Part shown: piece by piece, positions 1-10,908 of the stretch
How the letters are laid out: each line of letters opens with the position of its first letter
Numbering within the stretch: the stretch's first letter is position 1
Assembly: GCF_004359215.1 (NCBI RefSeq)
Contig: NC_090627.1
Span: 965,384 to 1,003,903, forward strand
From: Bremia lactucae
Taxonomy: Eukaryota > Oomycota > Peronosporomycetes > Peronosporales > Peronosporaceae
DNA length: 38,520 nt
Direction: 5' to 3'
Made by a program: the position numbers and the translations under genes
Notes under the pieces: model-generated
The model's database searches: none
What the model saw: only the letters and a program-made list of their open reading frames with translations
Told to the model about the DNA's origin: nothing

Positions 1-31
1 AAGTTGTCTCCTCTGCTATCGAACCCCTTTA
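1..31 (+). repeat. 3' end of the 5' LTR of Copia-1
   Basis: These 31 bases are identical to 4383-4413, the end of the downstream LTR. The boundary is set by the primer-binding site that begins at base 32 and by the divergence of the two copies right after base 31. The LTR ends in TA rather than the usual CA. Confidence 0.9.
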
Positions 32-46
32 GGTTATGAGCCCAAG
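32..46 (+). promoter_or_regulatory. Primer-binding site matching an internal part of initiator tRNA-Met
   Basis: GGTTATGAGCCCAAG follows the LTR directly. Its first 12 bases are the complement of GGGCUCAUAACC, the anticodon arm of eukaryotic initiator tRNA-Met (anticodon CAU). Drosophila copia and yeast Ty5 use the same internal site, priming from a cleaved half-tRNA rather than the 3' CCA end. The same 15 bases recur in Copia-2 at 6249-6263. Confidence 0.85.
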
Positions 47-3000
47 TACGATGGAGGCAAACACCATTCTAAATGAAGACAATTATTTTGTGTGGGAGTT
101 TAACACTCGAATGAAGCTCGCAAAGAAAGGTTTGCTGGAGCACCTCTTCACGACGGAGTGTCCGGGTAAAGGCGACGTTAATGCGGCCGCCTGGAAAGTC
201 AATGACATGAAGGCTTTTGCAAATGTGTGCACGATGATCAGTCCAAGTCTTCAATCCATGGTTCGATCGGCAGAGTCTACTGCAGAGGCATGGGAGATTT
301 TGAAGAGCTTCTTTCTTCGTCGAAGCATTCACAATCGAGTCCAGATGCGTCGGCAACTACATGATTTCAAGATGCAGAAAGGTGTTAGTGTGATGGAACA
401 CTTCCTTAAGTTTGATGAGCTATGCTTGTCGATGCAAGCTATCGGAGACGAAGTATCGCGAGATGAACAGCTCGTTATCCTGCTAGGAAGTCTGTCCGAA
501 GAGTACGACCAGATCGTCAAGATCATCGAGAACGTGACGGATATAGATCTGTTCATGGCCAAGGAGATGCTTCGTCGCGAGAACGAAGGAATCGTTCGCA
601 AGGAAAAGAAAGAACTTGCATTAAAGGCTACAAGAAGCGTCAAGGGCAAAGTCTTTCGGTCGAAGGAAACAAGAAACAAGTTTACCGGGACGTGTTACAT
701 CTGTGGCAAGAAAGGTCACAAGAAACAAGATTGCTGGAAAAATTCTGAAAAGAAACAGAATGAAGAACAAGCGTTCACGGTGAGTGAACAAGAGGGTGAA
801 GGGTGGCTACTTGACAGTGGTGCAAGTAGCCACATGTGCCCGTTCAAGGAAGAGTTTGTGGAAGTTCGATCACTTGATAGAGTAGTTGACATATCAATTG
901 CGAATGGAGAAACAGTGAGGGCCGCAGGAGTTGGGACGATTCGAGTTCTATTGAAGAATCAGAAGCCTATACGTATCGAAGACGTGCTCTACGTTCCGGG
1001 ATTGGATCGTAAACTTCTGTCGATTTCTGCATTGTCTGCGAAAGGACTACATATAACGTTCCAGAAAAACATATGCGAGATCAGAAACCAACACGAAGTG
1101 GTGACTCAAGTGACTCAGAAGGGGAAATTGTTCATTCTGGAGTATGAAAAAGTTGAGTCTGCAAAGACATGTCAAGAGTTAAGCGTTGCCAAGCCTGTGA
1201 GTCCATTCATGTGGCATGCTCGACTGGGACATTTGCCAATGAAGGCATTGAAAACCCTCCAAAATTGTGTTGAAGGTTTCAAGATGACAGAGGTGTCTGA
1301 TGATGTCAATCATCACGATGACATATGTGAAGGTTGTGTGACCGGCAAGTCATTGGTTAAGACTTTTCCGAAGTCTAGTTACGGTGAAGTGAAGACGACT
1401 TCTCTGCTACAACTAATTCACAGCGACGTAATGGGTCCAATGGAGACCAAGTCGCAGGGAGGAGCAAGATTTGTTGTTACATTTCTTGACGATTTTTCCC
1501 GATACGTAGTCGCATACTACATCGCGCATAAGTCGGAAGTTGTCGATAAGTTTATCGAGTACAAGATGATGATGGAAAATCAATTGTCAGCTAAGATAAA
1601 GTGTATTCGCACCGATAATGGTGGCGAATACATTAACAAGCGCTTCAATCAAGTGTGCAGGAATGCTGGGATCATACATCAAACGACAGTTCCGTATTCT
1701 CCACAGCAAAATGGAATGGCTGAGAGGATGAATCGGACGCTGACGGAGCGAACACGTTCACTGCTTAATCACATGCAGGTTGAGAAGAAATGGTGGGCTG
1801 AAGCCATGAACACTGCGATATTCATTACGAATCGTGTTACATGTGCTTCTCACCCGACAAAGACTCCGTTTGAAGTTTGCTTTAAATCAAAGCCGGACTT
1901 GTCGTATTTGCGTGTTTTTGGATCGCAAGGGTATGCACACATTGATAAAGCCAAACGACAAAAGCTAGATAAAAAGGCATTTCGATGTATGCTTTTGGGC
2001 TACGCACAGGGCGTAAAGGGCTACCGTGTTTGGAACTATGATTCTAAGCGGCTGGAAATTACGAGGTCTGTGGTGTTTCAAGAGCTGCCTAAGTCTAAAT
2101 TTGTGGAAGTTGTTGGTGGCCAAGATGTCACTCAACATATGAATCACCATGACGATGACGATGAGTTGCAGGTACAATTGCCCTATACGTCAACGGACAA
2201 TAGACAAGAACCTATGGAGGTGGACCAAATTGGCACTCGCCCAATTTCACCCCCTAGCGAATTTGACTCTATGAGTCCATGTCCAGATATCTCTGTCTGT
2301 CCGGATCCCGCTTTTGACATAGATGACGTCAGCATGGAGCCGGTTGATGTGGATATAGATACAGAGCAGGCCATTGTGCCCAGAGGTGGACTGAACAATA
2401 TCACTGATTGCTCGGAGATGGTACCATCTCGATATGGCGGACACAATGAACCGACTGCGTTGACACCGACACCCAGTTCGAATTCTCAAGCTTTAATTCC
2501 ACTGAATCATTCTGATGCTATCGTACCTGTACGTGATGTCAACCAGGTAGATCGAGCACCAAAACGATATCGCATCGACTATGAGCAAGCAAATGCAGCT
2601 CTGGAGGCCCCACTTACATACCATGATGCGATTTGTTCTCCTCAATCCAAGATGTGGAAGAATGCGATCAAGTCTGAATTAAATGCACTTATTCAGAAGA
2701 AGACATGGAGTCCGGTGAACAAAACTCCTGGTCTTAAGGTGATTGGAACCAAGTGGGTTTTTGCCATTAAGCGAAATGAGCATGGAGAAGTTGATCGATT
2801 TAAGGCACGGCTTGTTGCTTTAGGGTATCGTCAAACCCTTGGTGTGGATTACTACGAGACGTATTCACCGGTCGCAAACATGAACTCTGTTCGTGTATTT
2901 CTTGCCGTGTGTTGTCATTTCGGCATGACAATACGCCAATACGATGTCGACACAGCCTTCCTAAATGGCGTTTTGGAAGAAGATGTATACATTTCTACGC

Positions 3001-4154
3001 CTCAGGGCGTCGACATGGACCCGAGTCAAGTTTTGAAGCTCAACAGAAGCTTGTATGGTTTAGAACAGGCTGCTGCAACATGGTTCAAGACGATTTCAAA
3101 CGTGTTTCGAAACATGGGTTTTGTGCCATGTGTTACAGACCCGTGCGTTTTCGTTCGTCAATATGGACACGGATCGTGGATTTACGTAACGTTGTATGTC
3201 GACGATATGCTGATTGGAGGTACTTCTGTTAGTTTGGTTGACAAAATTGCCGATGAACTTCAAGGTCATTTCAAATTAAAGACGCTAGGCAGTGTGAGAT
3301 TTATTCTCGGCATTGAGGTGGAGTATGCACAGCAGGCAAAGAAGCTCAAGATTAGCCAAGGTGCGTGCATTGACAGAATGGTCATCAAATTTAATCAAGT
3401 TGGAGCGAAATCGGTCAACAACCCAAGTGTGGAAGGTCAAGTCATGCTCAAGTGCATGGAAAAGGACCCGAAGATGGAGAATCGACCCTATCGATCACTG
3501 GTCGGATCACTTTCATATGTGGCGACAGGTACAAGACCCGATATTGCGTTTGCAGTGGGTCGGCTGAGTCGTCATTTGGAAAATCCAAGTGAAGAACACT
3601 GGAACGCAGCCATTCGTGTGCTGCGCTACCTAAAGTCGACTGCGACGCACGGAATTTGCTATCGTAGTAAACAAGGTGACCTTAAGATGAATGCTTTTAG
3701 CGATGCAGATTGGGGCAGTGACAAAGATAATCGACGTTCGACATCTGGAGTCATGGTGATGGTCAATGGCGCTCCAGTCATTTTCAAGTCGAAGCTTCAA
3801 GGCAGTGTTTCACTAAGTACTGCTGAAGCTGAATATGTGGCACTTTCGTTGTGCATTCAAGAGATTTTGTGGACCAAGAGTTTATTGATGGAGATGAAGG
3901 TCAAAATTGACGCTCCAGTCGTCGTGTATGAAGACAACCAGAGCGCTATTGCTATTGCGAAAAACGAAGGATATCAAAGTCGAGCGAAGCACATTGATAT
4001 ACGCTATCATTTTGTTCGCGACCAAGTCAAGGCGAAAGTGATTCAACTGGAGTATATTGAAACCAAGTTACAGCTCGCCGATTTTCTGACTAAGGCGATT
4101 TCGACCAGCAAATTCAAGTTTCTCGTGGCAAAGACAAACATTGGAGAATTCTAG
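36..4154 (+). CDS. Copia-1 gag-pol polyprotein
   Basis: A single frame of 1372 codons encodes all proteins needed for copia-type retrotransposition. Visible parts in order: UBN2-type gag (about residues 10-200); CCHC zinc knuckle C220, C223, H228, C233; aspartic protease with DSGAS at 260-264; GAG pre-integrase HHCC region (393-437); integrase core with D464, D527 and E563 (D,D35E spacing); a long acidic, Ser/Pro-rich linker (about 700-840); reverse transcriptase with YVDD at 1054-1057; and RNase H with D1223, E1264, D1300 and D1349. All catalytic residues checked are present. Gag and pol share one frame with no frameshift site, as in Drosophila copia. The first ATG (36) lies inside the primer-binding site. 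The next in-frame ATG (51) is an equally good start, giving 1367 residues. Confidence 0.95.
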   Translation: MSPSTMEANTILNEDNYFVWEFNTRMKLAKKGLLEHLFTTECPGKGDVNAAAWKVNDMKAFANVCTMISPSLQSMVRSAESTAEAWEILKSFFLRRSIHNRVQMRRQLHDFKMQKGVSVMEHFLKFDELCLSMQAIGDEVSRDEQLVILLGSLSEEYDQIVKIIENVTDIDLFMAKEMLRRENEGIVRKEKKELALKATRSVKGKVFRSKETRNKFTGTCYICGKKGHKKQDCWKNSEKKQNEEQAFTVSEQEGEGWLLDSGASSHMCPFKEEFVEVRSLDRVVDISIANGETVRAAGVGTIRVLLKNQKPIRIEDVLYVPGLDRKLLSISALSAKGLHITFQKNICEIRNQHEVVTQVTQKGKLFILEYEKVESAKTCQELSVAKPVSPFMWHARLGHLPMKALKTLQNCVEGFKMTEVSDDVNHHDDICEGCVTGKSLVKTFPKSSYGEVKTTSLLQLIHSDVMGPMETKSQGGARFVVTFLDDFSRYVVAYYIAHKSEVVDKFIEYKMMMENQLSAKIKCIRTDNGGEYINKRFNQVCRNAGIIHQTTVPYSPQQNGMAERMNRTLTERTRSLLNHMQVEKKWWAEAMNTAIFITNRVTCASHPTKTPFEVCFKSKPDLSYLRVFGSQGYAHIDKAKRQKLDKKAFRCMLLGYAQGVKGYRVWNYDSKRLEITRSVVFQELPKSKFVEVVGGQDVTQHMNHHDDDDELQVQLPYTSTDNRQEPMEVDQIGTRPISPPSEFDSMSPCPDISVCPDPAFDIDDVSMEPVDVDIDTEQAIVPRGGLNNITDCSEMVPSRYGGHNEPTALTPTPSSNSQALIPLNHSDAIVPVRDVNQVDRAPKRYRIDYEQANAALEAPLTYHDAICSPQSKMWKNAIKSELNALIQKKTWSPVNKTPGLKVIGTKWVFAIKRNEHGEVDRFKARLVALGYRQTLGVDYYETYSPVANMNSVRVFLAVCCHFGMTIRQYDVDTAFLNGVLEEDVYISTPQGVDMDPSQVLKLNRSLYGLEQAAATWFKTISNVFRNMGFVPCVTDPCVFVRQYGHGSWIYVTLYVDDMLIGGTSVSLVDKIADELQGHFKLKTLGSVRFILGIEVEYAQQAKKLKISQGACIDRMVIKFNQVGAKSVNNPSVEGQVMLKCMEKDPKMENRPYRSLVGSLSYVATGTRPDIAFAVGRLSRHLENPSEEHWNAAIRVLRYLKSTATHGICYRSKQGDLKMNAFSDADWGSDKDNRRSTSGVMVMVNGAPVIFKSKLQGSVSLSTAEAEYVALSLCIQEILWTKSLLMEMKVKIDAPVVVYEDNQSAIAIAKNEGYQSRAKHIDIRYHFVRDQVKAKVIQLEYIETKLQLADFLTKAISTSKFKFLVAKTNIGEF

Positions 4155-4165
4155 TCGAGGAGGAG
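4155..4165 (+). promoter_or_regulatory. Polypurine tract of Copia-1
   Basis: TCGAGGAGGAG lies between the gag-pol stop and the TGTTG start of the 3' LTR, the standard place for plus-strand priming. Copia-2 has a closely similar tract (10898-10908). Confidence 0.8.
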
Positions 4166-4413
4166 TGTTGATGTTGGACATTTTGTGTACGCTCAAACAT
4201 CTTTATGACGTTTGAGTGTAATCGTTTTAAAACGGACACAGAAAGTGAAACCTCAGCAGTCGGTTATATGAAGAGAGAAACGACCCAGGCGAGACCATCG
4301 TAGTGCTTCTACGAACGCGTAGGTGAATGCATGTGCAAGTTTTCTAACGACTAATATACTTTCCAATTTACCCCTTGACTATAAGTTGTCTCCTCTGCTA
4401 TCGAACCCCTTTA
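4166..4413 (+). repeat. 3' LTR of Copia-1 (248 bp)
   Basis: It starts TGTTGATGTTGG right after the polypurine tract and ends with the 31 bases shared with the window start. It should carry the element's promoter and polyadenylation signals, which I could not place precisely. Confidence 0.9.
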
Positions 4414-4462
4414 AAATTCAGCTCTCTTAGAATCTGCCATCATAATTCAGCTGTTAACACCA

Positions 4463-4903
4463 TGAACATTTTCGCACCTCCTCTGCAATTGTTCTACAGC
4501 TCTCGCGAGGCAGCAAATGATGCCGTTGATATTCATGCCCCCGACAATCGATACGCTGTACGCATCCGTCGAACTGAAGAATTGGAAACGGAAAGGACGG
4601 GGACGTCAAGGGTCAAAAGTTGCAATGCTCGCAAGCTGGAACGGGATTAGAAACTCCAGCTTTCCAAATATGCGTACATCTTCGAGTCGTAGAATTGGTT
4701 GTCCCTTCAATTGTCAATTCATAAGGTAAGAACGACAACGGGACAAGAAGCTGCCATGTGGCTGGTCAAAGTTGACTGTGCGGAACACAACCATGGTGCC
4801 TTCGAGCACCCTTCCGCTCATCCAAAGGGGAGACAATTGATCCTGGAAGATCGGCAAACTGTGGTTGATCTAGGTAGATCAGGAGTTGCACCAAGCCTTT
4901 AGA
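4463..4903 (+). pseudogene. Relic of a MULE transposase N-terminus (FAR1-type zinc domain)
   Basis: Two plus-strand frames separated by a stop (4648-4650) and a frame change together resemble the FAR1/WRKY-like DNA-binding domain found at the start of Mutator-like transposases. The first part reads EAANDAVDIHA...YAVRIRR; after a frame change it reads RRIGCPFNC and then, near 4755-4800, W..KVDCAEHNHGAFEHPSA. The C-C...C-HNH residues are those of this domain. No DDE catalytic core follows, so only the N-terminus remains. The assignment is by motif reading; family membership is likely but not certain. Confidence 0.6.
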
Positions 4904-6052
4904 GATAACAATCGGGTACCCCTGCTCACATGATTTTAGTTCGCGTGAGACCAACCTCTAGGTATCATCATTTCAACAAAACTATTATAAATCACAATAA
5001 GAACTACGTTACTTTTATACGTGTAAAATATCAACTAGAAATAAGCGAATTCGATCAGCATTGGTGGTTGCACCGGCCAGAACCCACGGTCAATGGAGCC
5101 TTAAGTCCGGTAACAATGACAGATGCTTTGAGAAGAATATCTGTTGAGTATGAAGGAAAGTCGTCCCTCCACCGAAAGCGCTACTTACTTGAAGGTGCCC
5201 TTGCCCTTCCATCTTCTGCGGCTTAAGTCCGTGATCCAGTGCGTATGCAAGGCCGTGGGAGACCGCCTGGATCAACGCAGAGAAATTCATCGGATCTTAA
5301 GTTAGTGGCCAGGGCCTTAGACATGAATGGCCAATAAACATTGCAAAGAAAATGGAGCATGTGCAGAGAGGCAGGCCATAACGTGCAAAGTTGCCCTACG
5401 CTCAGTACCTACAGCAACAGCATCAGAAGTGGATTAAGACTGCATTAGATCAATGTTAAAACCACTACCTTACCATTCTTCCTGGGCGAAAATATATCGT
5501 AGCAGTTTCGTTATAAGAGTCCCCACCATGACCGTAACATTTTATATAGAATAGACTTTTGCATGAATATCAACGGCCTCCTTTGCTGCCTCGAGAGAGT
5601 TGAGGACAATTGAAGAGGGAAAGCGAGAGTGTTCATTCGATAACAATATTTTAAGTTGCTGGTCCCGGAATCACAGTTGCCGAAAAAGTCTGCTAGTGCC
5701 AGGAAAAGACACTATCAAACGGCCAGGTTGACTGAACATGATTCCTTGGGGATCAATGGTCGTTATATGTAGATGCGCTGGGATTGAATAGACGCTTACT
5801 GTCAATTGCACCCTGCGTTCGTTTACAAATAAAGTGTAATAGGCTCAGTATGCCATTGCAACCTTTTCGAATTGCGAGCAAAAAATAATCGGCTCAAACA
5901 GAATGATAGCGTTGATAGCGTTTCTTTTACAGCATGTGAAACATTGCATGATATCTTAGTTCCCTAAGAACAGTGATATGATGTTGACACAGCGTGCAAA
6001 AAATTGGTATACTGGCGGCAAAGCAGGCATTTGTAAGCTGCACGATGGATAC
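4904..6052. other. Degraded sequence between MULE relic and Copia-2
   Basis: Apart from the inverted MULE fragment at 5561-5618 I see no reading frame with a recognisable domain. Short open stretches on both strands have no motif. It is probably decayed transposon sequence. Confidence 0.4.
5561..5618 (-). repeat. Inverted second copy of part of the MULE FAR1 coding relic
   Basis: This stretch is the reverse complement of 4480-4538 with only a few substitutions and one single-base indel, and encodes the same EAA.EAVDIHA segment on the minus strand. The two copies are about 1 kb apart in inverted orientation. Either two MULE fragments were inserted head to head or one fragment was partly duplicated and inverted. 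Confidence 0.65.
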
Positions 6053-6248
6053 TGTGCTGGAAACAGGATACAGTTGAAGTTTGAAGTGTCGCGACTCCTC
6101 GGGAGAGTCGCCAGCACGAATGACATAAACCAGCTCTGGGGGCGCTGTTGAGAAGATGGAAAGATCTTAAGGTTAGTTAGGAAGACATTAAACTAACCAT
6201 GGATAATATACTCACTCTGCAATCTTCTCTGCCAGCCACAAACCTATA
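6053..6248 (+). repeat. 5' LTR of Copia-2 (196 bp, short form)
   Basis: It aligns with both ends of the 3' LTR (GGATACAGTTGAAGTTTGAA near the start, GCCAGCCACAAACC near the end). It lacks about 205 bases that the 3' LTR carries between two copies of an 18-base direct repeat. The end at ATA is set by the adjoining primer-binding site. Confidence 0.85.
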
Positions 6249-6263
6249 GGTTATGAGCCCAAG
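6249..6263 (+). promoter_or_regulatory. Copia-2 primer-binding site (half tRNA-iMet type)
   Basis: It is identical over 15 bases to the Copia-1 site at 32-46 and complementary to the anticodon arm of initiator tRNA-Met. The embedded ATG here is followed after four codons by a stop, so it cannot start gag in this copy. Confidence 0.8.
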
Positions 6264-6373
6264 CTCGTAAAGCTTGGAGCGGAGTGACACACGCTCTCCT
6301 ACAAGGTAAAGGTAGCGCGACGCAAGCGCGCTTTCAAGGAATCCCACGAAAGGGAACTCAGAAAATTTTGCAC

Positions 6374-9300
6374 GATGTCCGATCACGAGGAAGACGGAGA
6401 CTCAACCGTGATCGCACTTTTAATTGACTGAGTGATCGGATGGATGGCCTAGAAAGGCAGATCTCAGCAAGTCCGCTGTCGACAACCGGCGATTGAGTAA
6501 GCCCGCATGTCGTGCCCGCGAACGTGCCCTCACTGACGCTACCAGGCGCAAGCTGTATCCAAGATGTTGCGCGCCAGGGGGGACTACTCGCGTCAAGATT
6601 GACGCTAAACGATCTCCACCAGCAGACACAAGCTGCTGCTGGCACCCCGTATGCCCAAGAAAGCATTTACACCCGCGCAGCTCGTGACCAGCACGTACCA
6701 GTGAGCCAGCCTCACGAAGGAATCTCCGAAGAACAAAACCAGCGCGGCGTTGAACAGTTTGTACCTTATTGGATCGCAGTGCCAAGCAACAAGACGTCAA
6801 AGCTCATGATTCAATGCTTTGCGGGTAACGAGCTTTACGTAGGATTCGGCAGTGGTTTTCGTGAATGGGCTTATAGTTTCCTTGAAGCACTGGAGTTGGC
6901 CGAATGGCGACTGGTTATCGCTGGGCAGAGCGGGTCAACGTGAACAAGCTCGGGGAGTACCTCCAGAGGAACTCAACTACTTTCGTCAGAAAGCAGCCTT
7001 AACTGAGCGTACATGCTCGACGAGATGTACAAGGCTTTCCGCGTCATGGTCACGCATGCAAGCATCCGCGATGTTTACGGAAGCTAAAATAACATCAAGA
7101 ACGTGGCCACAACATCTGCTTTACCTGATGCATCTGGCTCGAGTAAGCGACTCAAGCGAACGGCTTATTGTGGATTACATCGTCAAATACGCCGCACCAC
7201 ACTTAAAGCACATGCTTATGATCCGATTTAACCCAAATCGTTTGGACTACATTGCACACTCGCAAGAGTTAATAGCATGGGCACAAGAGGTCGAAGACGA
7301 ACAGAGAAACGCCAAGAAGATGGGACGCGATGTTGTCGCAGTGATTGGAGAGAACCGTCAATGTTTCAATTGCGGAGCAGTCGGTCAAACTCAATATGAC
7401 TGTCTAGCTGACGTCAAGAGAAGTGAACATGCTGATACACCTAGCGATACTAAGGGCAACAATCGACGTTTTGCTTTGGCCGTTAGCCCAATTTCTCAGG
7501 CGCAAACACTTTGTGCATCCAACAATATCAGATGTCAACCTTGCTGGGTCATGGACTCTGGGGCAAGCCGTCATCTTGTTGGAGATGAAACTTTACTTCA
7601 TGATGCAGTGCCTTGTGCAGATGGACTTACTCTACCAAACGACGCTGCGTTGCACGTGACTAAAGTCGGCAGTGTAACTTTTATGTCACGCGTTGATGAC
7701 GATATCCATGAAGTCACCCTTCCCGACGTCTACTTCGCTCCGTCACTCTTCAAGGATTTAAGACTGATTTCGTATGGTCAGCTCAAGAAGAGAGTGTCGA
7801 TTGGTCGATGATGATAATGGTGGCAAGATCATACAAGGCAGCCAAACTGTGCTCGGCTTCAAAATAGTTAATGACGTGTGCATGGTGGAGACAGTCGATT
7901 ACCTAAGGAAGAACATGAAGAGCAAGAGCCTTGTTGATAGAGTACTATCGGCGGTCGCTAAATCCAGTGACTTGTCAAAGCCGCATATGGGTACACTGGT
8001 ACAGATCACCAGCGGCTAGGACACTTGTCCTACGATTCCATTGAGCGCATGGAAAAAGATCCAAGCTCTGGCATCAAATTCACGAATTACAACCGTCCCA
8101 AATGTGTCACATGCTCGACAGGCAAGGGCACCCGAACCGAGCAGCACAAAAAGGATTCCGGAAATTCTCCAATCGACAGGATTGGGGGAGTCATATGTAG
8201 CGACCTTAAGGGCCCTATTCCACCTCAAGACAAGCGCGGTAATCGATACCTGGTCACATTTATGGACTACAAGACCAGATATGTCCGAGTTTTTGCGGCT
8301 ACACACAAAAACAAGGCTGCCACCAAGTTTTTGCATTTCGTTGCATGGTTCGAAGCCGAGTTCAATTGCAAGGTTCGTGTTTTAAGGACCGACGGTGGTG
8401 GTGAATACGTCCCGAGTCTGTGGATTTGTTCTGCAAGAATTCTGGAATCAGACGCCAGACAACCGAGGCTAATACCCCACAGTCCAACGGAAAAGCCGAG
8501 CGTATGAACCGCACGATTTTTAACATGGTTCGGTGCATGTTATTTGACTCGGACGTACCGCTGAGCTACTGGAGCGATGCCGCAGAGTATGCAGCATATA
8601 TTCTCAACAGAAGCCCTACCCGTGCTAACATGAACCGAGCCTCTCCACTCAAGTTACTCACTGGAAAAACTCCAAGTTTACGAGATGTCGTCGTTTTTGG
8701 TTCTCCATGCCAGGTTTGGCGCGATCCGAAGAACCGTACTCTTGTACCACACATAATAGATGGCTACAGCTTGGAAAATAACGAGGAAACTAAGGGTTAC
8801 AAGGTTCTGTTACGCAGTGACCGATCAGTGGTTACGACGCGCCACGAAACGGCCATTGAGACACTCGACGACACAACCAACAAATTGGTGCAAGATGCAC
8901 TTAGAGACATGGATAATGATGAGCTCGAAGATATCGCGTTGTCATATGCCCGCACTGCGCCCCAAGACGTGGCGAAACCGGAGGAGGAAATAACGAACTC
9001 GCGAAACAGCATTGTCCAGAAATATTCGACGATGAGGAAAGTAGCAGCTACATCTAACAGAGATGCAGTCCGTCGATCAACGTGAGTGAAGCAGAAGTCT
9101 CGACGCAAGGCTGAGACTGACGGTGATCTAGTCTTGGAACAAGCCGGTAAGAAAACTAAGCCATCCAAGCCATCCAACCCAGTAAACAAGACGAAGGAAA
9201 GTGTTTCGACTAGTCAAACGAAGCCAGCAGAATTGATGGCTTATACAGTTGTCGTCAGCAACGTAAAGGGTCGACGACCCGTGGACGAACCAGATCCGCT

Positions 9301-10890
9301 AAATTACGGTCAGGCTCGCCGCAGCTCCAACAGCGAGTTATAGGCGATAGCCGAACAGGAGGAGCTCCAATCCTTGGAGGAAAATCGTACCTGGAAGCTC
9401 GTGATCAGGTCGGTAGGCGCCAACCCGCTGCCGACTAAGTGGGTTTACAAAACCAAGCGACTTGCAAACGGCGACTGCGACAAGATGAAGGCAAGACTTG
9501 TTGGCCGAGGCGACCGCCAGGTCAAGGGTGAGAGCTACATCCAAGCCTATTCAGCAGTGATCACGATGAGCAGCATCCGAATCATTATTATATTCTCGAT
9601 CATATGGAAAGAACCGGCTAGACATGGAGGAGACGTGCCAAGCGCGTACGTCAAGGCAACGGTTAAAGAGGGATACAATATCTTGCTTCAGATACCCTGG
9701 GATGATGATTCATTCGGCGACACTTAAAAAGTTTGGTGTGTCCAGTGTTAAGGAGCTGGCGCTAGAACTCGAGCGCAGTATCTACGGCCTAAAGCAATCT
9801 GGCAGGCTGTAGAACGAATTTCTAGTCTTAACACTTATCGGGCTGAGTTTTGAACAGTGTATTACGGATTCATGCTTGTTTTACAAGGCCAAGACACCGT
9901 GCTGGTTGGCGTGTACGTAGATGACTTAATTGTTACAGCTACCACGTCGACGTTGGTGGAAGAGTTATTCACCAACAAGGACGTCCTGCAACTAAAGGAC
10001 CTACGGGTGCTTTCAAAGTTCCTTGGTATGCGTTTTCAGACATGTGGAGATGGCAGCGTCAAGATCGACCAAGAGCAAACCATTATTGAGATGTTAGACA
10101 AGCACGATTTCGGAAACTTAAATGCCGTGCGAACTTCAATCGAGATCAATGATCCCCAGACCCCCGAAGACTGAGTACCGCTGCTCAAGAAGTGCACAAC
10201 TATACCCAAAAGGCCGATTGTAACGGAGTTCCAATCACTGGCCGGCAGCTTGCTTTGGTTGGCCCGCCGGATATTGCCTTTGCGGTACATAAGGTCACCA
10301 GAAGCTGTCACGAGCCGACAGTCGGCGATTGGAAATTGGCCAAACGAGTAGTGCGGTATGTAAGCGGCACTCGTGCTACTGTACTACACGTCAAGCCTGA
10401 TGACGGGCCGCCTCTACCGTCACGACTTGTATCGTATACGGATGCAGACTACACAGGCGACGACAAAAGACCGAAAATCAATAAGCGCCGGCATCCAATT
10501 CGTAAATAGGATGGTTGCAGGATGGCATTGTAAGAAACAGACTGCCGTTGCATTATCGACTGCTGAGGCCGAGTTTGTATCCGCCGCAGTAGGCGGTGTG
10601 GAAGTGCTTGGGATCAAGGAACTAGTGATGGAAATTGGTGTTAAGGTCAAGACTCCAGCTGTGGTGAGGATTGACAACCAAGCGGCTATACAACAGATTG
10701 ATAACGAGGTGGCATCATCTAATAGCAAACATGTGGACATCAAGATGAAGTTTCTGCGCGACTACGCATTGAAAGGCAAGATCAAGACCGAGTTTACTGA
10801 GACCAAGGCTACAGTAACAGATCTGTTAACTAAAGCTTTGCCATCACCTCGAATCCTGGAGCTGTGTGAAGCCATTGGGCTGGTGCTCTC
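6374..10890 (+). pseudogene. Copia-2 gag-pol, broken by frameshifts and stops
   Basis: Gag probably starts at ATG 6374 (MSDHEEDGDS) but meets a stop after 18 codons and changes frame near 6430 and 6940. A zinc knuckle at 7362-7403 reads CFNCGAVGQTQYDC, with Q where the zinc-binding His is expected. The protease motif MDSGAS lies near 7550. The integrase zinc region and core lie at about 8010-8700 with a frameshift near 8410. Reverse transcriptase covers about 9350-9980 with in-frame stops near 9342 and 9725, and YVDD is kept at 9914-9925. RNase H (YTDAD, ALSTAEAEFV) runs from about 10430 to 10890. All domains can be read by switching frames, so the element was complete before it decayed. It cannot make a functional polyprotein now. 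Confidence 0.9.
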
Positions 10891-10897
10891 TCAGAGA

Positions 10898-10908
10898 GTC
10901 GGGAGGAG
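10898..10908 (+). promoter_or_regulatory. Polypurine tract of Copia-2
   Basis: GTCGGGAGGAG directly precedes the TGTA start of the 3' LTR and resembles the tract of Copia-1. Confidence 0.75.

Larger units (their letters stand above)
1..4413 (+). mobile_element. Copia-1: Ty1/copia LTR retrotransposon, intact coding region
   Basis: The element is recognised from an LTR end at the window start (1-31) repeated exactly at 4383-4413, a primer-binding site directly after the first copy, one uninterrupted gag-pol frame, a polypurine tract and a full 3' LTR. Domain order gag, protease, integrase, RT, RNase H is the Ty1/copia order. The 31 visible bases of the 5' LTR are identical to the 3' LTR end and the ORF has no stop or frameshift, so the insertion looks young and may still be mobile (inference). 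The rest of the 5' LTR and any target-site duplication lie outside the window. Confidence 0.95.

Noticed and set aside
32..46. tRNA-Met-like sequence as a tRNA gene
   Set aside because: Only the half anticodon arm is present, directly next to an LTR; it is a primer-binding site.
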